A stretch of DNA of 64,000 bases, from NCBI GenBank assembly GCA_001544595.2, contig FCOH02000001.1, positions 372,001-436,000 of the forward strand, in the 5' to 3' direction. A model generated the notes under the pieces. It was given only the letters and a program-made list of their open reading frames with translations, had not been told where the DNA came from and made no database searches. Made by a program: the position numbers and the translations under genes. Each line of letters begins with the position of its first letter. Within the stretch, counting starts at the first letter, position 1. This DNA comes from Caballeronia peredens. GTDB taxonomy: Bacteria > Pseudomonadota > Gammaproteobacteria > Burkholderiales > Burkholderiaceae. This document shows positions 7,251-15,294 of the stretch, one piece after another.

Positions 7251-9104
7251 TCAGCCATTGCCTCCGGCTTGAGTGAACTCGAGCGTCACGATGCCGATCG
7301 CATCCCGCTTGGCCTTTTGCTTCGCGAGCGTTGCGACCTTGCTCAACTGCGCCACTCCGCGCAGCGAATTCGCCGGAACGACAACGGCTCCCACAGAAAG
7401 GCGAAGGAAGCCGAAGAACGCTTGTCTCGCGAAACGGTCCTCGCCAACTATGCCGCCCGCCGCACGATCCTCTTCCGAATAGTAGTCCAGCGCTAACCGG
7501 TTGAATTCGGCCACGGCGCGGCAGATTCTTTCGTGCCAGTCGGCGCTCTGAAAAAGGACCAGGAAGTCGTCGCCGCCTATGTGTCCGAGAAAGTCGCTAT
7601 TGGGGTCGCAGATCGATGCCAGCGCTTGGGCGGTCGCTTTCAATATGGCGTCGCCTTGCCAATATCCATAGCGATCGTTGAACGGCTTGAAGTGATCCAG
7701 ATCCGCATAGCAGGCTACGAACGCGTTACCGTTGGCGATCAACCGGTCGATGTGCTTGCCAAGCGGTAAGTTGCCGGGAAGAAAAGTGAGTGGGTTCGCA
7801 TGCCGTGCCGCCGCGAGCCGCAGTTCCGTGACCGCACGCACCGCGCTTGCGCCGGTCACCAGACCTGCATAGCGTGTGCCATCGACGACGATGAAACCGT
7901 CCGACAACGCGTGTTGATCGTCGTCGGTAAGCAGCATGGCGATCTCGTCGATGCTGGCCGTTCGGTCGATCAAAACCGGATTGCGATTCGCGAACTGCAT
8001 GCACGCACGCTTCCCGAATAACTCGCGATGATAGGGGAGCGCGAACTGATCCATGAGCAAGCGCCGGTTGATCACTGCAACCGGCACATCGTGCTGATCG
8101 ACGACTGCGAGCGCGTGCAGCGACGGCGACGCAGTGAACAGGTTGACTGCATCGTCATTGCACGCCCGAACGCCCAGCGTTGGCGCTGCGATGCACATCT
8201 TGTCGATCTGATTCGCGCTCTCGGCTGTTTCAGCGCGGCGGTGAGTCCTTGCCGGATACACCGCAATCTGTTGAGACTGGAGGAGATCCGAGGCGACCTC
8301 ATAGATACGCGTCATTGGTGTCGCTGCCGGCTTGCCTAGCAGAAATCCTTGAGCGTAGGGAATGCCCAGGTCACGCACGATTCTCAGATCGGCAACATGC
8401 TCCACGCCCTCGGCAATCAGCAGCGATCCCGTCGCGTTCGCGAACGAAACCATGGACTTGACGGCTTCAAACTTGACAGCGTTCTGAGCGATTCCGTCGA
8501 TGAAATAGCGATCAATCTTGACGTAGTGCGGAGAGAGTTGCGCCCATAGACCCATCGTTGCATTGGCGACGCCGTAGTCGTCCAGCGCGAATTGACAGCC
8601 GATTGCACGCAACGCATCGACGGATACGGCGAACTCGGCGAGATCGGCGATATGGCTCCGTTCCGTCAACTCGATGACGATGCGGCTTGCGTCGACACCG
8701 GCATACGAAACACCCCGATGGTCTGCCGCGACGATGGCCGATGCGCTGTAGTTGATGAAGAGCCGTGAATCGCGCTTCGAGTCACCGGAGAAGTACGCTT
8801 TCATGCAAGCGTAAGCGGCGGCATGTTCGAGCTCGATGACCAGGTTCTCTTTTCTCGCGCGTTCGAAAAGGGATGCGGGCGACTCCAGTGCACCGCCGCT
8901 TGCCGGTCCCCTGACGAGACCCTCGTGGCCGATCACTACGCCATCCGATAACCTCACAATCGGTTGAAACACAGCGGACAAGGACTGCAATTCGATCAGA
9001 CGGCCGATCGTTTTCTCGACGGACGTCCGGGATTCGGTCACGGGGACAAGCATGGGCAAACTCTTTACAGGCATCGCCGCGCGCGGGGACTCTCGACGGT
9101 GCAT
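7251..9104 (-). CDS. EAL-CBS-GGDEF cyclic-di-GMP signalling protein
   Basis: Cytosolic protein of 617 residues with an unusual order. An EAL phosphodiesterase domain comes first (about 30-270), then a CBS-like region (about 310-430), then a GGDEF domain (about 440-600). EAL key elements are seen: the E of EGL (in place of EAL), FINYS, ELTE, LDDYG, YVKID, AEGVE and the QGFLLGKP end. The GGDEF signature reads GGDDF and the upstream RxxD inhibitory site is missing its arginine, so cyclase activity is doubtful. Phosphodiesterase activity, or plain nucleotide binding, is more likely. The start is uncertain: ATG at 9104 or 9074, neither with a good ribosome site. It appears monocistronic. Confidence 0.87.
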   Translation of the reverse strand: MHRRESPRAAMPVKSLPMLVPVTESRTSVEKTIGRLIELQSLSAVFQPIVRLSDGVVIGHEGLVRGPASGGALESPASLFERARKENLVIELEHAAAYACMKAYFSGDSKRDSRLFINYSASAIVAADHRGVSYAGVDASRIVIELTERSHIADLAEFAVSVDALRAIGCQFALDDYGVANATMGLWAQLSPHYVKIDRYFIDGIAQNAVKFEAVKSMVSFANATGSLLIAEGVEHVADLRIVRDLGIPYAQGFLLGKPAATPMTRIYEVASDLLQSQQIAVYPARTHRRAETAESANQIDKMCIAAPTLGVRACNDDAVNLFTASPSLHALAVVDQHDVPVAVINRRLLMDQFALPYHRELFGKRACMQFANRNPVLIDRTASIDEIAMLLTDDDQHALSDGFIVVDGTRYAGLVTGASAVRAVTELRLAAARHANPLTFLPGNLPLGKHIDRLIANGNAFVACYADLDHFKPFNDRYGYWQGDAILKATAQALASICDPNSDFLGHIGGDDFLVLFQSADWHERICRAVAEFNRLALDYYSEEDRAAGGIVGEDRFARQAFFGFLRLSVGAVVVPANSLRGVAQLSKVATLAKQKAKRDAIGIVTLEFTQAGGNG

Positions 9105-9546
9105 CGGTGGATATGCCGCTTTAGCGCAGATGGCGTAGCTACGGCGCAGCGATAATCAGACGAATCATGCAAATGCAGCATTAGTGCACAGGGAAGTATG
9201 GCAATGCAAGAGGCCGCTTGCGTGTCACAAAAACTTCATCTTCACGGTCCCCCCGGCCTTGCTTGCAGACATCGTTCACGGGGCACACGCCGGTGCAATG
9301 CGTGCCTTCGACTCTGGGCTACTTTCTAAAAGGACTTATCGGCCCAATGCGCGTCGCTCGTTACTCTCGTTAGTCGTATTAGACGCGACGGCTTCAGGCA
9401 TCACCTGATGTAATCCACTAAGCGCGGACTTCTCGTATCAAACACGTCGAATTCATTAGGATCGTTCACTGCTCGGGGCTGCGCATATCCGCATGGTTGT
9501 TGAAGTAGCGCGCAAGTGCGCAACCAGCGGACCGGTAGTGGCGATG
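9105..9546. other. Intergenic region, no gene seen
   Basis: About 440 bases between the start of the EAL/GGDEF gene and the end of the phospholipase-D-like gene. It is less GC-rich than its surroundings (for example around 9300-9440) and has no open frame with a ribosome site. The promoter of the EAL/GGDEF gene should lie near 9105-9200. I could not identify a terminator or repeat. Confidence 0.45.
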
Positions 9547-11361
9547 TCAGGCCGGTTCGGTCGAGGGTAAGAGGGGAGGATGACGTTCAGGCGAACTTGA
9601 AAGTGCAACGCGCGCCTTCGACTCCGGACTGCCATCGATGTAGTACTTGTCGGCCCAACGCCTGTCTGGTTGAAGTGCCAGCCTGACCTTTTTCTTGTGT
9701 TGCACGCGTGTTTCGATAGCGAGCGCGCGAGCCCGATAGTGCTCGTAAAGCCGCAGGAATTCGGCGAGATAAATAGCGGCGATACGCCGGTCCTTGATCT
9801 CGAGCAGGTTCTCGTCGTTCTTGTGCTCCGAGTTATTGCTCATGTTCGCCGATCCCGTATATACGACGGGATTCGTTCCTTCCGGATCGATGACCACAAA
9901 CTTGTGATGGATGATGACCGGTGGATACGGCGGACGTTTTTCACCGGGAAAAAGCTGCATTTCGACGTCGAATCCCTCAGGTACGGTCGCATCGGTAAAG
10001 TACTTGCCGTCGACGACATCGCGGTTGTGCCGGCTGCGATGATAAAGCTCGACGCTCGTCAATTCAGTCGCATTCAACGTCTCGCCTTGCTTTTTCTTCT
10101 GTTCGCCCGTTTCGGCCGCACGCTGTGATATCGCGTTGACGAGGCCGAACATCATCAAGCCTTTGTCTCCCGCCGCGAAACAAGCGTCGCGCAACGGTTT
10201 ATCCGTCGGCGAGAACAGGCAGAACAGCACTGAGTGCTTCGCGTGAGCCACTGCATTCACGATTGTGTCGATCTGTGTGCGCTGGGCATCGGGTTCGGGG
10301 GAAAACGAAGCCCGCACCAACGCGTCGCCAATCCTGATTGGATTGCTCCAGCCTTGCTGGAGTTTCTTGGTCGCTGCCAGGCTGGGATCCGTCGAGATGG
10401 CAGCAGCCCGCGCGTTATAAAGCTGCGCCAGAGCGGGAGAATCCAGCAAATGCAGCAGATTCGCTTGTTCGGTGAGACCTTCGGTCGTAAAGTTCGCCGA
10501 GCCCGTGAGCAGCCGGGCCGGCTCGCCGCGGTGCTCGGGCGTATCGGTGACGATGAACTTGTCGTGCATGATATTCGTCGACTTCCGTGGATGAAAATCT
10601 ACCCACTTGCCCAGTTCATCGACTGCGCCCTGATTCGGAGATGGCGGCGCCGCTTGACCTTTGGGCGCGTCGCCGGGATGCGAATCGTAGACGATGGCCG
10701 TCGAATGCGCGGCGTGCGTGCTCGCGAATTCTTTAAACGCAGGAATTGCCCATAACCTGTCGGTCAGGTGATAAATGGCGCTGACGGCACGCGTCGCGCC
10801 GTCAAAGGCCACTGAGAAAGTCTGATCGAGATCATTGGCAAGCCAGCGGCGCAATACGAGCGCCTGATCATCAGGCGGTGGTTTTTTCGGGTCCAGACCC
10901 ATGGCCGCGACCTTGCGCGAGAACGCCTGGGAACTGACGACGGCGCGATTGAACCAGGTGCCGATTCCGTCCTGAACATGAGCCGGCAACGTGATCTTCA
11001 AATGGGCCTTTTCTGCATACAGCAATTGCGGTTCATTTGCGCTGCCCACTACAGGCCAGGCGGTATAGCCGAACGATGTTTCGCGATCGGGCTCGTCGAA
11101 CCGGGCGTCCCACCACATGAACTTCTGGATTGGTGCAGTGTTCGATGGCGCATCGGGTTGATCCGCACCGACAGGACCGTCGAATGTCAATCTGTTCGGC
11201 AACCAGCTCTTGGTTGCGCGGCTCTTGCCGTCTGCTGTCCAGAAACCTGGTGAGCGCTCAATGGCGAAGCCGAGGAAATCGGCCCGAGTCTTGCCTTCCT
11301 CCCAGTTCAGCGCGAGCAGGACGAGCGTGGGAGAAAGGTATGCACGAATGTCGATGGCCAT
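9547..11361 (-). CDS. Phospholipase D-like protein with two HKD motifs
   Basis: Protein of 604 residues in the phospholipase D superfamily. Both catalytic HxKxxxxD motifs are intact: HDKFIVTD in the first half, with LLTGSANFT after it, and HHKFVVID in the second half, followed by VYTGSANMS. Each repeat supplies one half of the active site that hydrolyses or transfers phosphodiesters (lipid, nucleic acid or cell-wall polymer). No signal peptide or transmembrane segment is obvious. The ATG at 11361 (MAIDIRAYL) follows GAGGTAAC and is preferred to an in-frame ATG 17 codons upstream. It stands alone, with no secretion or immunity partner visible. The substrate is unknown. Confidence 0.85.
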   Translation of the reverse strand: MAIDIRAYLSPTLVLLALNWEEGKTRADFLGFAIERSPGFWTADGKSRATKSWLPNRLTFDGPVGADQPDAPSNTAPIQKFMWWDARFDEPDRETSFGYTAWPVVGSANEPQLLYAEKAHLKITLPAHVQDGIGTWFNRAVVSSQAFSRKVAAMGLDPKKPPPDDQALVLRRWLANDLDQTFSVAFDGATRAVSAIYHLTDRLWAIPAFKEFASTHAAHSTAIVYDSHPGDAPKGQAAPPSPNQGAVDELGKWVDFHPRKSTNIMHDKFIVTDTPEHRGEPARLLTGSANFTTEGLTEQANLLHLLDSPALAQLYNARAAAISTDPSLAATKKLQQGWSNPIRIGDALVRASFSPEPDAQRTQIDTIVNAVAHAKHSVLFCLFSPTDKPLRDACFAAGDKGLMMFGLVNAISQRAAETGEQKKKQGETLNATELTSVELYHRSRHNRDVVDGKYFTDATVPEGFDVEMQLFPGEKRPPYPPVIIHHKFVVIDPEGTNPVVYTGSANMSNNSEHKNDENLLEIKDRRIAAIYLAEFLRLYEHYRARALAIETRVQHKKKVRLALQPDRRWADKYYIDGSPESKARVALSSSPERHPPLLPSTEPA

Positions 11362-11595
11362 TGTTACCTCGCGGTGTGTCTGGCCATCGTATGAGGCTTT
11401 TATGACAGGCAATGACGATCAGATGAACGACATCCTTTCATTTTTTCCGCTAGCCGTGCGACGAGTCATCTCCTCAAGTGTTTCAGATGCGCCAGTCGCG
11501 CAGGGTATTTGACGTTCAATAGCAGAGACCACCGCTTAGCGCTAAGCAAGAACCCGCACGACGGCCTATTAGAATTGAATCTATCGAGAAGGCAT

Positions 11596-12303
11596 TCATT
11601 CTGGTGCGGGCTCCACTTCGGTCGCGGACCAACTGATGCTCGATACGCCTCGCTCCATGCTCATCCGACTGGCCATTCGCTCGAGTTTTGCCTGGTCTTT
11701 CGGATGCATGCGAATCGTTGCCGTAACTTTGATTTGTGTTGGCTCGTCATCGGTGTCCTCACTGGTCAGGCTCTGGAACGAAAGTGGTTGCGACTCCATT
11801 GCGTTCGATAACAGGGTGCGAATATGAATTTCATCGTCTTGCCGTCCGACGACCGTCAGAACGTATTCGCGCACCAGATCTGCACTGGAAACTGGCGTGG
11901 AATTGATAATGCGGCTCAAGTCGCGCAGTAGCGTATTAGTGACGAGGACCACGCCTGTTCCTGCGAAAGCAGGTCCGTAGTGTCCGCTGCCGCACAAGAC
12001 GCCAACGGCTGCGGAACACCATAACGTGGCCGCTGTGTTGATGCCTTGTATGGAGCCCTTGTCGCGCATGATGACCCCACCGCCGAGGAAGCCCACTCCT
12101 GACACGACGTACGCCGCGATCTGCGTTACGCTGGCTTCGCCGTTGCCGGTCAGCATGCCGAGGGTGACGAATAAACAAGCGCCACTTGCGACGAGCGTGA
12201 TGGTGCGCAAGCCAGCAGTGCGTTGACGAAGCTGGCGCTCAAGTCCGATCGCGACGCCGCAAGCAAACGCGGCCAACAGGCGCAATGCAAAATCGATGCT
12301 CAT
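11596..12303 (-). CDS. MgtC/SapB-family membrane protein
   Basis: Inner-membrane protein of about 235 residues. The N-terminal half has four to five hydrophobic helices with the MgtC hallmarks ACGVAIGLERQLRQRTAGLRT (near residues 15-35) and SGVGFLGGGVIM. The C-terminal half is a soluble ACT-like domain. MgtC proteins influence magnesium homeostasis and ATP synthase activity. Two starts are possible, ATG at 12336 or 12303; I chose the latter because the family N-terminus fits (MSIDFALRLLAAF), though no strong ribosome site precedes either. The gene borders the transposase remnant and the catabolic island. Confidence 0.87.
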   Translation of the reverse strand: MSIDFALRLLAAFACGVAIGLERQLRQRTAGLRTITLVASGACLFVTLGMLTGNGEASVTQIAAYVVSGVGFLGGGVIMRDKGSIQGINTAATLWCSAAVGVLCGSGHYGPAFAGTGVVLVTNTLLRDLSRIINSTPVSSADLVREYVLTVVGRQDDEIHIRTLLSNAMESQPLSFQSLTSEDTDDEPTQIKVTATIRMHPKDQAKLERMASRMSMERGVSSISWSATEVEPAPE

Positions 12304-12525
12304 CGATACGATGTCCCGGCTTTTTGAAAAACCCAAAATGTTCTCACGACAGTGTGTAGGTAGCGTGAATGTTTTTCGATTCTTCGCGAGGCGATCACAC
12401 TTTCGGGGTCGTTAAAGAAGCAAGGAACCAGGAACAGTCCTCGATAGGAGGTTCTTTCCAAAGCGGAATTCTTTCTCGCTCGTAATCGGCAAGTTAGTTG
12501 TAAGCGGTCGGATAACTCGTCTGAG
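12304..12525. other. Intergenic region before the catabolic island
   Basis: Lower-GC stretch between mgtC and the transposase remnant. It holds the presumed mgtC promoter but no gene, repeat or terminator that I can support. With the remnant and promoter that follow, the gene-free stretch runs to 12783. Confidence 0.4.
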
Positions 12526-12648
12526 TTTCCCCTGGAACTTCGACCCGCAGCGGGTCGCGTATGAACTCGAACCAGGGGAAGGACACATGAAATGGTCAAG
12601 GTGCCGCACCGGGCATACACGGCGGAGTTCAAGGAAGCAGCCGCGTAA
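12526..12648 (+). mobile_element. Insertion-sequence remnant (transposase N-terminus)
   Basis: A start codon at 12592 opens an 18-codon frame, MVKVPHRAYTAEFKEAAA, that matches the N-terminus of IS3/IS2-type OrfA transposases (x-x-Y-x-x-EFK-x-x-A) and then stops at 12646. Just upstream is a hairpin-forming leader: TTTCCCCTGG (12526-12535) pairs with CCAGGGGAA (12572-12580), and GACCCG-CAG-CGGGTC (12542-12556) lies between them. This looks like the left edge of a decayed element. Nothing of the catalytic domain remains. It sits 136 bases upstream of the aromatic operon, consistent with past acquisition of the island. Confidence 0.5.
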
Positions 12649-12708
12649 CCCCATACCCACTATGAGGATTTTCCGCTGACCACGGTTCATGTTGATCACA
12701 CATTCAAG

Positions 12709-12723
12709 ATTGATCAATGCGAA
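12709..12723. promoter_or_regulatory. Palindromic operator upstream of aromatic operon
   Basis: ATTGATCAAT (12709-12718) is a perfect 10-bp palindrome followed by GCGAA. The same 15 bases with one change occur at 26791-26805 upstream of the HTH-citrate synthase gene at the far end of the island. Both copies are also preceded by CATGTTGAT at a spacing of 12 or 11 bases (12688-12696 here). The palindrome overlaps the -35 hexamer of the probable operon promoter, so a bound protein could repress it. The assigned regulator is inference from these shared sites. Confidence 0.7.
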
Positions 12724-12738
12724 GCGCAGTCATATAGT
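12710..12738 (+). promoter_or_regulatory. Probable sigma-70 promoter of aromatic operon
   Basis: TTGATC (12710-12715) and TATAGT (12733-12738) are separated by 17 bases, which is optimal spacing. The start codon of the first gene follows 45 bases after the -10 box, with GTGGAGACGAC as ribosome site. The -35 hexamer lies inside the ATTGATCAAT palindrome. Confidence 0.6.
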
Positions 12739-12783
12739 CGTCTCAAACACAACTACACAACCTGAGTTTGTGGAGACGACGAA

Positions 12784-13620
12784 GTGAGCAACAACCCTGA
12801 AATCGGACAATCGATCCTCGTTCGAGGAATCCGAACCAACTATCACGACGTGGGCGGCGGTGCACCCGTACTGCTGATCCACGGTTCCGGTCCTGGCGTC
12901 ACGGCGTGGGCCAACTGGAGAGCGACCATCCCGGCTCTTTCCCGGCACGGGCGTGTGCTGGCTCCCGACATGGCCGGCTTCGGCTACACCGACAGATTCG
13001 ACGACGGACGCTACAGTCTCGATCGATGGATCGATCACGTGTTCGGCTTTCTCGATGCACTCGACATCGAGTCGGCCAACGTGATCGGAAATTCGTTTGG
13101 CGGCGCGCTGGCACTTGCAATGGCCGTTCGCCATCCGGATAGGGTCAAGCGGCTGGTGCTCATGGGAAGCGTGGGAGTCTCGTTTCCGATCACCGAAGGT
13201 CTCGACGCGGTGTGGGGATACACGCCTTCGCTCGAAAACATGCAACGCATCATGCAGTATTTCGCGTTCGATCAGTCCCGCCTCACTCCAGCGCTCGCCG
13301 GCATGAGATATCAGGCAAGCATTCGTCCCGGCTGCAGCGAGGCCTTTGCACAAATGTTTCCGGCGCCGCGCCAGCGCTGGGTCGAAGCGATGGCTACGCC
13401 AATCGCGGCAATCCGGGCGCTGCCGCATGAAACGTTGATCGTGCACGGCCGCGACGATCAGGTCATTCCGCCCGCGACCTCGTTCGCGCTGCACGAGCTT
13501 ATCGATCACTCACAACTGCACGTGTTCGGACGCTGTGGGCACTGGACCCAAATCGAACAGGCAGAGCGATTCAACAAGCTCGTCGTCGAGTTTCTCTTCA
13601 ACGAATCGAAAGATTCCTGA
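12784..13620 (+). CDS. Meta-cleavage product hydrolase (alpha/beta fold)
   Basis: C-C bond hydrolase of 278 residues that cleaves the yellow ring-fission product into a carboxylic acid and 2-hydroxypenta-2,4-dienoate. The oxyanion segment LLIHGSGPGVTAW (about 30-42) is typical of DmpD/BphD/CmtE. The nucleophile is S104 in GNSFGG, and the acid and histidine lie in HGRDDQV and CGHWTQIE. It is the first gene of the operon, starting at ATG 12784 with GGAGACGA upstream. In the p-cumate route the equivalent step (CmtE) follows decarboxylation by CmtD, and a CmtD-like gene is two genes downstream. The exact acyl group released depends on the unknown starting compound. Confidence 0.9.
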   Translation: MSNNPEIGQSILVRGIRTNYHDVGGGAPVLLIHGSGPGVTAWANWRATIPALSRHGRVLAPDMAGFGYTDRFDDGRYSLDRWIDHVFGFLDALDIESANVIGNSFGGALALAMAVRHPDRVKRLVLMGSVGVSFPITEGLDAVWGYTPSLENMQRIMQYFAFDQSRLTPALAGMRYQASIRPGCSEAFAQMFPAPRQRWVEAMATPIAAIRALPHETLIVHGRDDQVIPPATSFALHELIDHSQLHVFGRCGHWTQIEQAERFNKLVVEFLFNESKDS

Positions 13621-13640
13621 CCCCCGCATATAACCATCGG

Positions 13641-13666
13641 GCCCGAGCGCGGATGAAGGCTCGGGC
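13641..13666 (+). other. Intergenic hairpin between hydrolase and dioxygenase genes
   Basis: GCCCGAGC (13641-13648) pairs with GCTCGGGC (13659-13666) around a 10-base loop. No T-run follows, so it is not a clear terminator; it could tune processing or stability of the operon message. Confidence 0.35.
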
Positions 13667-13695
13667 ATGAGGAAGCCGACGCCCAAGGAGGCATC

Positions 13696-14559
13696 GTGAT
13701 CGATTTGAAAGATGTGGCATATGTGCGTCTCGGCACGCGCGATCTCGAGAGCGCGACGCGCTATGCGACCGAGGTACTGGGTCTGCAGGTTGCCCGGCGC
13801 GGTGAAAAGAATGTCTATCTCCGCTCGGATAATCGGGACCACACGCTCGTCTTCTCGGAAGGCGACCCGGCTCAACAGGTCAGTGGCTTCGAGGTCGCGA
13901 CACCCGAAGCGCTCGATCGTGCAGCGCAAGTGCTCGACGAGGCGCGCATCGAATTCACGCACGGCAGCGCGAATGAGGCCGAACAACGATGCGTCCGCGA
14001 CTTCATTACTTTCGCGGACCCCAGCGGCAATCAGATCGATCTGGTAGTGGCGCCGCATCATCGTGGACATCGCTACTACGGTTCACGTGACGCGGGCATC
14101 ACAGGCTTCAGTCACATCGGCCTGTGCACCACGGACGCTAAGCGGGACGAGAAATTCTGGACCGAAACGCTCGGCGCGCGCGTGAGCGACCGCATCGGCG
14201 ATGCAGCGCTGCTGCGCATCGACCCGGTGCACCACAAAGTCGCGCTTCTGCCGTCGCCGCGTGGCGGCGTGCAGCATATCAATCATCAGGTGGAGAGCAT
14301 CGACGACATCATGCGTGCCTGGTACATCCTCAAGGAGAAGAACGTCCGCATCCGCTTCGGCCCGGGCCGCCATCCGACCTCGGGGGCGATGTTTCTTTAC
14401 TTCGAGGGACCGGACGGCATGGTCTATGAGTATTCGAGCGGCGTGCGCGTTTTCACCGACGAAGAGCACCTCACGCATCTTCCGCGACAGTTCCCCTTCG
14501 AACCGAGTTCGTTCTGCATGTGGGGTTCCAAACCCGAAGTGCTGGAGTTCGGCTCATGA
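13696..14559 (+). CDS. Type I extradiol ring-cleavage dioxygenase (VOC)
   Basis: Fe(II) enzyme of 287 residues that opens a catechol next to the hydroxyls (meta cleavage). It is built from two paired VOC domains; the catalytic one is C-terminal. Metal ligands correspond to H140 (FSHIGLC), H197 (INHQVES) and E245 (MVYEYS), with H226 (GRHPTSG) and Y235 in the positions of the catalytic His and Tyr of BphC. The start at 13696 follows AAGGAGG. Its stop overlaps the ATG of the class II aldolase-like gene. In this operon it should act on the dihydroxy product of the Rieske oxygenase and dehydrogenase, perhaps one still carrying a carboxyl group as in the p-cumate pathway (CmtC). Confidence 0.9.
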   Translation: MIDLKDVAYVRLGTRDLESATRYATEVLGLQVARRGEKNVYLRSDNRDHTLVFSEGDPAQQVSGFEVATPEALDRAAQVLDEARIEFTHGSANEAEQRCVRDFITFADPSGNQIDLVVAPHHRGHRYYGSRDAGITGFSHIGLCTTDAKRDEKFWTETLGARVSDRIGDAALLRIDPVHHKVALLPSPRGGVQHINHQVESIDDIMRAWYILKEKNVRIRFGPGRHPTSGAMFLYFEGPDGMVYEYSSGVRVFTDEEHLTHLPRQFPFEPSSFCMWGSKPEVLEFGS

Positions 14560-15251
14560 GTTCGATCGAAGCGACTTCCGCGCAGCAGGCCATCGTCCGG
14601 ATGGCGGCGCGCGCATTGGGCCGCGCGGGTCTGGTCCACGCGTACGGGCATTGCAGCCTGCGGCTCGACCGGGATTACCTGCTCGTCTGCGCGCCGATGC
14701 CGATGGGGCTCATCGAGAAAGAGGCCGGCGTCGTCGTGCCGATTCGCGGTGCCTTGCCCGATGGCGTGCTGGGCGAAGTGCGGATTCATCAGCAAATCTA
14801 TGCAAGACGGGATGACGTGGGCGCCGTCGTGCGCAGCATGCCACCTTCCGTGATGAGCCTTTCGACAGCGGGTATCACGCCTGTCCCGCGTCATGGGCCA
14901 GGCGCCTATTTCGCACCGGCCGCGCCGCTCTGGAACGACGTGCAACTGGTTCGCTCCACTCCGCAGGCCGAAGGTGTGGCCGACACGCTCGGCAAGGCAC
15001 GAGCGATCGTCATGCGGGGCAACGGCGCAGTCGTCGTAGGCGCGACGCTGGAAGAGGCGGTTGCCTGCACGTGGTTTCTCGAAGATGCGGCGCGTGTCGA
15101 ATTTAACGTCCGCACGATGCGTCTCGAAGAGGCTTCCACCATGAGCGCAGAGGACGCGGAACAGCGCGCGACGACCTCGGGAAGGGTGATCGAGCGCATG
15201 TGGGAATACCTTAGCGCCGGCGATCCGGAACTGGAAGCTTTCCAGCCTTAA
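14556..15251 (+). CDS. Class II aldolase/adducin-like protein, metal histidines lost
   Basis: Protein of 231 residues with the class II aldolase/adducin fold (GHCSLRLDRDYLLVCAP near residue 31; GATLEEAVACTWFLED near 162). In the aldolases zinc is held by one Glu and three His (E73, H92, H94, H155 in FucA). Here E74 is kept but the HxH pair is R93 and M95 (VVRSMPP) and the third His is N156 (MRGNGAV). Members of this family serve as decarboxylases in aromatic routes, for example CmtD (ring-fission product decarboxylase of p-cumate) and PhtC. The position between an extradiol dioxygenase and a hydratase fits a CmtD-like role. Whether it still binds a metal is open. ATG 14556 overlaps the previous stop. 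Confidence 0.8.
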   Translation: MSSIEATSAQQAIVRMAARALGRAGLVHAYGHCSLRLDRDYLLVCAPMPMGLIEKEAGVVVPIRGALPDGVLGEVRIHQQIYARRDDVGAVVRSMPPSVMSLSTAGITPVPRHGPGAYFAPAAPLWNDVQLVRSTPQAEGVADTLGKARAIVMRGNGAVVVGATLEEAVACTWFLEDAARVEFNVRTMRLEEASTMSAEDAEQRATTSGRVIERMWEYLSAGDPELEAFQP

Positions 15252-15294
15252 CGAATCAATCGCATCAAAAGCCCCACTAGCACCAGGAGAAAAC

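Noticed and set aside
6942..7496. 184-codon plus-strand frame
   Set aside because: Its second half is antisense to the conserved C-terminus of the EAL-CBS-GGDEF protein, and it has no ribosome site or recognisable motif.
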